This document shows, in pieces, positions 51,941 to 59,575 of a stretch of DNA of 64,000 bases. The DNA lies in assembly GCF_019968605.1 (NCBI RefSeq), contig NZ_CP082966.1, positions 3,213,501-3,277,500 of the forward strand. The letters are read 5' to 3'. The notes beneath the pieces are model-generated. The model had not been told where the DNA came from. It saw only the letters and a program-made list of their open reading frames with translations, and made no database searches. Position numbers and translations under genes: made by a program. The first letter of the stretch is position 1. Each line of letters begins with the position of its first letter. Source of the DNA: Polaribacter litorisediminis. GTDB taxonomy: Bacteria; Bacteroidota; Bacteroidia; Flavobacteriales; Flavobacteriaceae.

Positions 51941-54679
51941 TTAATATTTCAAATCAGCTGGTTCAATAAAAGCAATTTCCGAGTTGTAAATTTCTTGGAT
52001 ATAACCTTTTAATTCTGTCATAAATTCTTCTAATTTTTCTTGGGTAATAGCAGTATCTGGTTTTCTATAATTAGACGAAAAATTAATAGCTAAAAATCCT
52101 TGGTTCAGATTTTTAAATGAAAATATCCCAGCTTTTAAAGTTTTAGAAAAATCAAAATTTTTGCTTTTTGAATATAAAAACGCATACAATAAAACTTGAA
52201 TACCTTTATACTGTTGTTTCTCTCTCAATTTTTCAAAATCTAAAACTTTTAATTCCGAACCTTTTACCATTCCAGATTTATAATCTATAATTCTAACTAC
52301 ACCATTAAGCTCATCAACTCGATCTACATTTCCATGAATTTTTATCGGAAAATCAATACCTTCAATTTCTATTTCTGTGGATAAATTTTCTTCTGTAGCA
52401 ATAATTTTTAGTTGATTACGCTCGTCTTTTAATAATTCTTTTTCTTTAGATAAAAAGTTAGATACAAATCGATTTGCTACTTCAAAAATTAAGCGATTTT
52501 TTCCTGTGGATAGATCTCCATTTTTAAAATGTATTTCAAAATGTTTGATAACCAAACCTTTTGCTATTTTTTCCATCTCTAAAATATGATTTACTTTTAA
52601 AAACTGCCCCATAAAAGGTTGGTACATTTCATCTAAAGTTTCATGCACAACTGTTCCTAAAGTATTGTATGCCACGGTTTCCTCAACATCATCGAACTCC
52701 TTTATTCTTAAAACTTTTTGCTTATAAAAAGCAAAAGGATTGTATAAATAACTCGTTAAAGATGATGGAGAGAAGCCGGCTTTTGCAATTTCTTTTAATC
52801 GCTCAAAAACCAACTCATTTTTTTTAATTTCTTTTAATTCAGAATTTTGAGCCACTACTTTAGGAGAGACAATTTTCTGAACAATATCAGTTCTCATCGC
52901 TTCTAATTGTGTTATAAATCTACTTTTTTCTCCACTTCCAAAAATATCATGTTCTGTATTATATACGATAAAAATATTTTTTGGCCTTTGCAGTAATCTA
53001 AAAAAATGATAGGAAAAAATAGCATCTTTTTCTCTGTAAGTTGGCAACCCATACTCAACTTTTACATCAAAAGGAATAAAAGAATTTTGCTGACTGCTTG
53101 CTGGCAAAACCCCTTCATTTGCAGAAGCCAAAATGATGTTTTCAAAATCCAAAACCCGTGTTTCTAGCATCCCCATTAATTGCAATCCTTTTAAAGGTTC
53201 TCCTTGAAAAGATATGTTTTCTGATGAAATTAATTGTTTAAAAAACAATGACAATGTTTTTAAATCTGTGAAATAGTGAAACTCATTTTGCAAGGTTTGC
53301 AATTGTATAAAAACCGTATAAAAACGAAAAAGGTATTCTTTTTCTAAAGGATTTACAGCTTCTTTTAAAAGGTTGATGAGTCCTAAAATTCTTTCAATAA
53401 AATCTTCTACCGAAGTAAACGTTTTAAAAATTCTTAAAATAATATTTTTAACTTCTGTAGTTTCATTTTTTAGAAAATCAGCTAGATGACTTTCTTTAAT
53501 AAAAGTTTGATTTTCTTTTGCTATTGCTGCCGTTAAATCATCTATAGAATCCAATAAACTATAAATAGCTTGATGTTTAAAAAAACGAATGACCTCTTTG
53601 TAATAAAACTCATTTACAATGCTTTTTTGTAATTTTTCTTGTGAAATAAACAACTGAAATATTGAAAACAATAAACCCGTTGTAGGGATGTCTTTTAAAG
53701 GATATCCCATCGTAATATTAATTGCACTGATATTTTTTGGTAAAGAATTTAGTGCTACGGGCAAAAGTGTTTCATCTGCTAAGACTAGGGCTGTATTCTT
53801 AAAATTGGGAATATTTTCTAATATTTCACCAATATATTTTATTTGTGTATTGTTTTTTGCTGCTCCAATAACTTGAATGTTTTTGGGTGCTGAAAATGAA
53901 TTTCCTAACGATTTTAATGGATTTTTTTCATAATATCTCCAGCTAGCTTTATACTTTCTAATAAATTTTCCGGCTTGATGATTTGCATTAAAAAAAGCTT
54001 CATCTATATCCCAATAAATTTCTGAATTTCCTATTTGTAAAACTCTTTGAAATAATAGTTCTTCTGCTTTATTCAAAGCATTGAAACCAATAAAAAAGAA
54101 TTTCTTATTCTTGTTTTTTTCTAAAAAATCATCAATTTTACCACAAGCTTCTCTATACATTAAACCCTGATAACCAATATTTTTATGAATCAAAAATTGA
54201 TAAAAAGCATTATAATACGTATTTAATTTTTCTAAAAAAGAATAATGATCTTTTATAAGATCTGTTTCTTTAAAAGTGCCATGAACCGACCATTTTTTTA
54301 GTCGCTCAATATCTCTTAAATACATAAAAATATCGTTTGTATTAATTAAATGCTGATCAATCTCATTGAAATCTTGCAATACCGTTAACGCCCAAGAAGA
54401 AAATGTATCAAATGAGTCTGGATTTTTTTCAACACGCTTATAAATCGTGTAAAAATGAAATAATAGCTGAATACTATCTGACTTATGAATACCAGAAACT
54501 CTTTGGATAAATTGCTCTATATTCAACATTTCTGGCAAGAAACCTACAGAAATTTTATCTTTAAAGGTTTGTTTTGCAAAAATTTTTGCTCTTTGTGATG
54601 GCAAGATAAAAACAGCATCCTCAAAAGAATTTATCGTTTTTAAAATATCATCTATCGTTTCAGAAATAAAAGAATGCAT
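51941..54679 (-). CDS. AddB-like PD-(D/E)XK nuclease/helicase-fold protein
   Basis: 912 residues. N-terminal UvrD-like but degenerate helicase region (VFILPSQRAKIFAKQTFKDK; no clear Walker A), middle with SANEGVLPASSQQNSFIPF (helicase motif remnant), and a C-terminal RecB-type nuclease: GFSPSSLTSYLYNPFAFYKQ, GTVVHETLDEMY (His near 675), GNVDRVDE and VVRIIDYKSG (near 800) giving the Asp/Asp-x-Lys centre. Probably the AddB partner of an AddA helicase-nuclease for double-strand-break resection; AddA is not in the window. No iron-sulfur cysteine pattern is visible, unlike Bacillus AddB. Confidence 0.85.
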   Translation of the reverse strand: MHSFISETIDDILKTINSFEDAVFILPSQRAKIFAKQTFKDKISVGFLPEMLNIEQFIQRVSGIHKSDSIQLLFHFYTIYKRVEKNPDSFDTFSSWALTVLQDFNEIDQHLINTNDIFMYLRDIERLKKWSVHGTFKETDLIKDHYSFLEKLNTYYNAFYQFLIHKNIGYQGLMYREACGKIDDFLEKNKNKKFFFIGFNALNKAEELLFQRVLQIGNSEIYWDIDEAFFNANHQAGKFIRKYKASWRYYEKNPLKSLGNSFSAPKNIQVIGAAKNNTQIKYIGEILENIPNFKNTALVLADETLLPVALNSLPKNISAINITMGYPLKDIPTTGLLFSIFQLFISQEKLQKSIVNEFYYKEVIRFFKHQAIYSLLDSIDDLTAAIAKENQTFIKESHLADFLKNETTEVKNIILRIFKTFTSVEDFIERILGLINLLKEAVNPLEKEYLFRFYTVFIQLQTLQNEFHYFTDLKTLSLFFKQLISSENISFQGEPLKGLQLMGMLETRVLDFENIILASANEGVLPASSQQNSFIPFDVKVEYGLPTYREKDAIFSYHFFRLLQRPKNIFIVYNTEHDIFGSGEKSRFITQLEAMRTDIVQKIVSPKVVAQNSELKEIKKNELVFERLKEIAKAGFSPSSLTSYLYNPFAFYKQKVLRIKEFDDVEETVAYNTLGTVVHETLDEMYQPFMGQFLKVNHILEMEKIAKGLVIKHFEIHFKNGDLSTGKNRLIFEVANRFVSNFLSKEKELLKDERNQLKIIATEENLSTEIEIEGIDFPIKIHGNVDRVDELNGVVRIIDYKSGMVKGSELKVLDFEKLREKQQYKGIQVLLYAFLYSKSKNFDFSKTLKAGIFSFKNLNQGFLAINFSSNYRKPDTAITQEKLEEFMTELKGYIQEIYNSEIAFIEPADLKY

Positions 54680-54757
54680 AGGATTTATAGCTTTTTTTAG
54701 AGTTTGTAAATTACAAAAACTTACTTTTATACTTCTCTAATCTTTAAATTTATTTTT

Positions 54758-55540
54758 ATGTCTAATGAACTACATGTAGTCGGAATTCAAGCTGATCTGT
54801 TTTGGGAAAATCCGTCTAAAAACCGTTCCTTTTTTGAAGAAAAAATAAACAGTTTACCAAAAAACATCGATTTAGTGGTGCTTCCAGAGATGTTTACAAC
54901 AGGTTTTACCATGAATCCTGAAAAGGTTGCAGAAAAAATGGATGGAAAAACTATTTCTTGGATACAAAAAATTGCATCAGAAAAGCAATTGGCTATTGTA
55001 GCTAGTTTCGTAATTGAAGAAAATAACAAGTATTATAATCGATTGGTTTTTGGGCATCCTTCAGGAAAAATAGAAACCTACGATAAAAGACATTCTTTTA
55101 CTTTGGCAGGAGAAGATAAGGTTTATACCTCTGGAAATGAAAAATTAATAGTTGACTATAAAGGTTGGAAAATTTGCCCGTTAATTTGTTATGATTTACG
55201 ATTCCCTGTTTGGGCAAGAAATACTGAGAATTATGATCTTTTGATTTTTATGGCAAATTGGCCTACAACAAGAATTAAAGCTTGGGAAACACTTTTAAAA
55301 GCGCGTGCTATTGAAAATATGAGCTATGTGATTGGCGTAAATAGAACTGGTAAAGATGCCAATGAATACGAATATTCTGGAAATTCTTTAATCATCGATT
55401 ATTTAGGCACTACGCTTGCTAGTTTAGAAAAAAATGAAATTGGATGTATACAAACAATTGTAAGCAAACCAAATCAGCAAAAAACAAGAGAGAAACTAGG
55501 TTTTTTAAAGGATATGGATTCTTTTGTTATTTCAAAATGA
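54758..55540 (+). CDS. nitrilase-superfamily omega-amidase (YafV-like)
   Basis: 260 residues with the carbon-nitrogen hydrolase triad: Glu44 in VLPEMFTTGF, Lys110 in YDKRHSF and Cys144 in LICYDLRFPVWAR, plus FMANWPTTRIKAWETLLKAR. The LRFPVW/ANWP pattern fits YafV-type enzymes that hydrolyse alpha-ketoglutaramate and related amides, repairing side products of transaminases. Cytosolic. It is divergent from the AddB-like gene across 78 bp; terminator-like hairpin follows. Confidence 0.92.
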   Translation: MSNELHVVGIQADLFWENPSKNRSFFEEKINSLPKNIDLVVLPEMFTTGFTMNPEKVAEKMDGKTISWIQKIASEKQLAIVASFVIEENNKYYNRLVFGHPSGKIETYDKRHSFTLAGEDKVYTSGNEKLIVDYKGWKICPLICYDLRFPVWARNTENYDLLIFMANWPTTRIKAWETLLKARAIENMSYVIGVNRTGKDANEYEYSGNSLIIDYLGTTLASLEKNEIGCIQTIVSKPNQQKTREKLGFLKDMDSFVISK

Positions 55541-55556
55541 CCTATTTTATAGGCAG

Positions 55557-55600
55557 ATCCCCTTCAAATTTTGAAAATCTGAAGGGGATTTGTATTTTGC
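55557..55600 (+). terminator. terminator after the omega-amidase gene
   Basis: ATCCCCTTCA (55557-55566) pairs with TGAAGGGGAT (55580-55589), then TTGTATTTT; GC-rich 10-bp stem, imperfect T-run. Lies between convergent genes. Confidence 0.75.
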
Positions 55601-55653
55601 TCAAGATCAATTATAAACAGAAAAAGCTACTGTTTCTTTACAAGGAAATTATT

Positions 55654-56634
55654 TTATGCTGGTAACATCCACTTAAATTGAAATTTAGTATCTGGAACTA
55701 CGATTCTATCTGTAATTCGATACATTCTAGCGGGCAGTTTCATTAAATAATCTCTTGCTTTTTCTGCTTCTGGGGTAAGACCCGTAATCTTATCTATTTC
55801 CCAAGTTTCATTTAATTTCTGTAAAATATCTACATAATCAAATCCGGTATAGACACCAACGCGTTGGGCTACCGTAGAAAAATCGTCAAAAAGACTTCCT
55901 TTTTCCCCAAACGATTCTCTTAAATGCATTGCTGGCATCACAATTTTATGTTTCATCATGTGCTGGAATGCTAGCATCATTTCACTAGGATCTATCTTAA
56001 AAATTTCTTTCACAAAATGTGCGTATGCTTGGTGATGACGCATTTCATCACCTGCAATAATTTTAGACATTTTTGCCAATGCTTTATGTCCTTTTTTTCT
56101 TGCAATTTTAGCTACATTATTATGCGAAACATAGGTTGCTAATTCCTGAAAAGAGGTATATATAAAGTTCTTATAGGGATCTGTAGAAGTACCAATATCA
56201 AAACCATCTGCAATTAAATGCTGTGTAGAAATTTCTACTTCACGCATGTTTACGCGACCTGATAAATACAAGTATTTATTTAAAACATCACCATGTCTGT
56301 TTTCTTCTGCTGTCCAAGTTCTTACCCATTTTGCCCATCCGTTGTCTGGATCTTGATTTACACCATCTAAATCTAGCAACCAAGACTCATAGGTTGGTAA
56401 GGCTTCTTCTGTAATGGTATCTCCTACTAAAACGACCCAGAAATCATCATGCAGTTCTTTTGATAACTCACGAATTTCCTCTACTTCTGTGATAAAAGAA
56501 TCCTTTTGTGAGTTGGGCAGGAAATCTGTAGGTTGCCAAATTTTTTCAGCCGGAATTAAATAAGTATCCACAAAGCTTTGCATACTTTTCTCTAAAGTTA
56601 GCATTACTTCTTTTCTAATATTTTTAATAGACAT
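55654..56634 (-). CDS. soluble acyl-ACP desaturase
   Basis: 326 residues, family of plant-type stearoyl-ACP desaturases: di-iron ligands in TWTAEENRHGDVLNKYLYLS (Glu110, Glu111, His114) and IIAGDEMRHHQAYAHF (Glu196, His199), plus upstream DDFWVVLVGDTITEEALPTY with a further Glu. Introduces a cis double bond into acyl-ACP with O2 and ferredoxin; this is an aerobic unsaturation route and matters for membrane fluidity. It begins 5 bp after the plsC stop, same strand, so the new acyl chain source and the acyltransferase share an operon. Confidence 0.93.
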   Translation of the reverse strand: MSIKNIRKEVMLTLEKSMQSFVDTYLIPAEKIWQPTDFLPNSQKDSFITEVEEIRELSKELHDDFWVVLVGDTITEEALPTYESWLLDLDGVNQDPDNGWAKWVRTWTAEENRHGDVLNKYLYLSGRVNMREVEISTQHLIADGFDIGTSTDPYKNFIYTSFQELATYVSHNNVAKIARKKGHKALAKMSKIIAGDEMRHHQAYAHFVKEIFKIDPSEMMLAFQHMMKHKIVMPAMHLRESFGEKGSLFDDFSTVAQRVGVYTGFDYVDILQKLNETWEIDKITGLTPEAEKARDYLMKLPARMYRITDRIVVPDTKFQFKWMLPA

Positions 56635-56639
56635 ATTTT

Positions 56640-57368
56640 TTATTTTATGTGTTCTTTAATTGCTATTTCGGTACGTTCCAATAAGGCATCAAAACGCAAA
56701 GAATCTATTTTAATGGGTTGGTGTGTAGTAATGGTAATTGGACTCCCGATTCCTAATGGAAATTTACCGTATTTGAATACTTTCCATGAATTATTAATCG
56801 TTACCGGAACAATATACCCTTCTTTATTATATTTAGCAAGCATTTTTAATCCATTTGGTGCAAATTTTTTTGGTTCACCAGTTCTACTTCTGGTTCCTTC
56901 CGGAAAAATTACTGCCCCCCATTTATTGGTATTGATATTTTTAGAAAACTTAATCAATTCTCCAATTGCTTGTTTTGAATCTTTTCTATTGATGAGTGCT
57001 GCGCCACCTTTTCTTAAGTTATAAGAAACACTTGGAATCCCTTTACTTAACTCTATTTTTGACACAAACTTTGGATGATGTTTTCTAAAATACCACCCTA
57101 AAGGCGGAATATCAAAGGTAGATTGATGATTTGACACAAAAATAATAGAGGTATTTTTGGGCAATTCAAAATTATTCTTCAGTTTCACCGTAATGCCTAA
57201 AAGAAGTAGCGATTTCATCAAACTATAATTCATAATAGCAACTACTTTTGAGTGTCCCTTAGATCCGAAGAGATTAAATGCCAACCACTGAAACGGATGA
57301 AAAATAATGAGTAGTGCAAAAAACACTACAGCAAAAATGGAAGAAAGTATATAGCTTATAAACTTCAT
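56640..57368 (-). CDS. plsC: 1-acyl-sn-glycerol-3-phosphate acyltransferase
   Basis: 242 residues. N-terminal TM anchor (ILSSIFAVVFFALLIIFHPF), acyltransferase block I FVSNHQSTFDIPPLGW (His81, Asp86 in HX4D), block II-III GAALINRKDSKQAIGE and FPEGTRSRTGEPKKFAPNG (155-160), block IV IVPVTINNSW. Makes phosphatidic acid from lysophosphatidic acid. It starts 3 bp after the stop of the 4-TM protein (57372) and 5 bp before the desaturase gene: a compact phospholipid operon. Confidence 0.93.
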   Translation of the reverse strand: MKFISYILSSIFAVVFFALLIIFHPFQWLAFNLFGSKGHSKVVAIMNYSLMKSLLLLGITVKLKNNFELPKNTSIIFVSNHQSTFDIPPLGWYFRKHHPKFVSKIELSKGIPSVSYNLRKGGAALINRKDSKQAIGELIKFSKNINTNKWGAVIFPEGTRSRTGEPKKFAPNGLKMLAKYNKEGYIVPVTINNSWKVFKYGKFPLGIGSPITITTHQPIKIDSLRFDALLERTEIAIKEHIK

Positions 57369-57371
57369 AAT

Positions 57372-57797
57372 TTAAAACCAGTTACTCCAAGGTATTCTAG
57401 ACAAGATGAGTAGCAATCCTATTCCATAAAAAATAACAAAAGTTTTAAATTTTGCAACATCTGTAGTTTTCTTTTTATGTTTAGACCAACCTATCGTGAT
57501 AAAAACAAGGGCTAAAATCATTGTAATTGGGTGTTCTATAGCTAACAAACGAACTTCTTTTGTTTTCATAACGGTACTTGCATCCGTTGTTAACAACTCG
57601 AACCAAGGTGACATAAAATACCACACAAAACCGATTAATAATTGAATATGTGATACAATTAAAGCAAACAAACCAATACGTAAATCTTTGTCTGTAAATT
57701 GTTTTTTTTGAGTGAAACCAATAATTGCGTTTATCACGGCAACTATTAAAATTAAGAGCACTAAATATGCCCAGTAGGAATGTATGTTTTTCATCAT
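57372..57797 (-). CDS. four-TM membrane protein (cytochrome b-like), unknown
   Basis: 141 residues, four TM helices: WAYLVLLILIVAVINAIIGF, IGLFALIVSHIQLLIGFVWY, EHPITMILALVFITIGW, TFVIFYGIGLLLILSRIPW. Conserved-looking His residues in IHSYW, VSHIQL and EHPIT could ligate haem, so a cytochrome b-type annotation is reasonable but unproven. First gene of the plsC-desaturase operon, with promoter at 57822-57829. Start is ATG 57797 or the next Met. Confidence 0.75.
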   Translation of the reverse strand: MMKNIHSYWAYLVLLILIVAVINAIIGFTQKKQFTDKDLRIGLFALIVSHIQLLIGFVWYFMSPWFELLTTDASTVMKTKEVRLLAIEHPITMILALVFITIGWSKHKKKTTDVAKFKTFVIFYGIGLLLILSRIPWSNWF

Positions 57798-57821
57798 TAT
57801 GGTTGATTTTTCTAATCAAAA

Positions 57822-57829
57822 CAAAGTTA
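57822..57829 (-). promoter_or_regulatory. -7 box of the 4-TM/plsC/desaturase operon
   Basis: TAACTTTG on the minus strand, exact consensus, 24 nt before ATG 57797. Confidence 0.6.
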
Positions 57830-57847
57830 CTAATTTTTATGCATAAA

Positions 57848-57873
57848 AAAACCACCTACGATGAGGTGGTTTT
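57848..57873 (-). terminator. terminator of the receptor/six-repeat lipoprotein operon
   Basis: AAAACCACCT (57848-57857) pairs with AGGTGGTTTT (57864-57873), 6-nt loop; T-run on the minus strand. Confidence 0.88.
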
Positions 57874-57913
57874 TAAAGTATTCTAAAAATTTAGAAATTG
57901 TACTGATTTACTA

Positions 57914-59563
57914 TTATTGTAAAACGTATTCTGTACCGTTATTAATAACGTTCATAATATACACTGCATCTCCTGGCTCCCAAACATTGTAAGAAACAGA
58001 GAATTTTTGATCCAATCCATATTGAGGAAAGTTATTTAATAAAATAGTATTTATTTTTTCAAGTCTTACTTCAATAGTTTCTTCATCTCTACCCGATCTT
58101 ACATCAAAGTTTTGGAAATTACCATTACCTACTAGTTCGTAATCTGCTGCGGTTAAGGTATACTTAATAGTATTATCTGGCACCCAAGTTACGCCATCAT
58201 GACCAAACTGTAATACAATTTCAGTACTTTCAGAGATTGTATTCCATTCATTACCATCAAACATGAAATTAACATTTATAGTTGATACACCTCCACTAAA
58301 GTTATTATATTGTACTGCAACGAAAGCATCAGCAGCTGCGAAAGGGAATAAAGTTGATTTTAAATAAATTTTAATTCTGCGTTCTGCATCTTCCGTTGTA
58401 CCACTAAAATTAGCAAAACGACTACTACCTCCCATTATACCATATTCTTCTGGAGTAAAAGTAATTGGCGCATCCCATTCATCCGTTAGAACAAATCTAT
58501 TTGTAGTTGATTCTAAAGTAAATTCATATATAGCATATATTTTAACATCGAAAATATTGAAATTAGCACCATCATATTGAAGGATCATTGTTAAAATAGG
58601 TCTACCTGCTCCATCAAAGGTATCATAAGTAATTACATAAAAATCTCCTGCAACTGCATCTGGGTAATTATTTTGTAAAATTCTTTCAATTTTTTCTCTT
58701 CTAACTTCTACATCTGCCTCTGGGCTAGAATCTCTAATATCAAAATTATTAAATTGTCCATTTCCTATAAAAGCATAATCATCATTATTTAATGTGTACG
58801 TTGTAGTTTTTGCAGGATCTGTAGGATTTTCCTCTAACTGAACTAACAATTCTAAATCTTTAGAACTACCATCAAAAACTTCATAAGTAACCCTAAATTT
58901 TGTTCCAAATTCTGTATCTGGAAAGTTATTTAATAAAATGGTTTGAATTTTAGTTCTTCGAACCTCAAGGTCTTCTTCGGCTCTACCTTCTCTAATATCA
59001 AAATTATCAAAACGTCCGTTGCCTACTAGATCATAATCTTCATCTGTTAATGTATATTCTTCTATTGTAGGATCTGTAAGGTATGTTAAGTCATACACTG
59101 TTCCTTTTACTTCATTAGGAAATTTAGCACTAAAAAAAGTATTAACATCTCCTAAATCATTAAGAGCAGAAAGTCCGATATCTGAATAATCTGCGTCTGA
59201 TAAAGTGTATACTTTCTTAGCAATAGCACTTACAGGATTAAAAAGATTATAGGTTACGATTGCAGATGATGCGGCAACAATTTCTCCATTACCATCAAAA
59301 TCAACCCCTAAATTAGGGTAATTGGCTGTTAAAAATCCTGGTAGCATCGTTTTTGCTTCATCTTCAGTATCAAAGTAAAAATTACTTAAACTTAAAGATG
59401 TATAATCATCTTCTGTTAATGTAAAGACAAGATCTTCTACATCACCGTCATTTGCTGTTTCTGCTTCTATAATAGCATCTACTTCCGCATTTACATCCTC
59501 TAAAGGATTACATGAAGTAAATAAGAACGCTGTAATTGCGAATAAATAAAATATTTTTTTCAT
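57914..59563 (-). CDS. surface lipoprotein with six divergent repeats
   Basis: 549 residues, lipoprotein signal ending AFLFTSC (Cys18). The rest consists of about six repeats starting near residues 47, 119, 170, 256, 368 and 468, each opening with a phrase like YTLTDEDY followed in four copies by GNGxFxNFD[IV]R, an acidic linker, EVRxxKIxxILxNNFP and a beta strand with VTY. I know no named family for it. It lies 12 bp after the TonB receptor stop on the same strand, so they form an operon. By analogy with SusD-type partners it may present ligand to the receptor, but it shows no SusD fold. Acidic residues suggest cation binding. Confidence 0.75.
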   Translation of the reverse strand: MKKIFYLFAITAFLFTSCNPLEDVNAEVDAIIEAETANDGDVEDLVFTLTEDDYTSLSLSNFYFDTEDEAKTMLPGFLTANYPNLGVDFDGNGEIVAASSAIVTYNLFNPVSAIAKKVYTLSDADYSDIGLSALNDLGDVNTFFSAKFPNEVKGTVYDLTYLTDPTIEEYTLTDEDYDLVGNGRFDNFDIREGRAEEDLEVRRTKIQTILLNNFPDTEFGTKFRVTYEVFDGSSKDLELLVQLEENPTDPAKTTTYTLNNDDYAFIGNGQFNNFDIRDSSPEADVEVRREKIERILQNNYPDAVAGDFYVITYDTFDGAGRPILTMILQYDGANFNIFDVKIYAIYEFTLESTTNRFVLTDEWDAPITFTPEEYGIMGGSSRFANFSGTTEDAERRIKIYLKSTLFPFAAADAFVAVQYNNFSGGVSTINVNFMFDGNEWNTISESTEIVLQFGHDGVTWVPDNTIKYTLTAADYELVGNGNFQNFDVRSGRDEETIEVRLEKINTILLNNFPQYGLDQKFSVSYNVWEPGDAVYIMNVINNGTEYVLQ

Positions 59564-59575
59564 TTTTAAATATGT

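Noticed and set aside
57481..57855. 124-codon open frame on the minus strand overlapping the 4-TM gene
   Set aside because: Same strand, different frame over a clear TM protein; it reads as a shadow.
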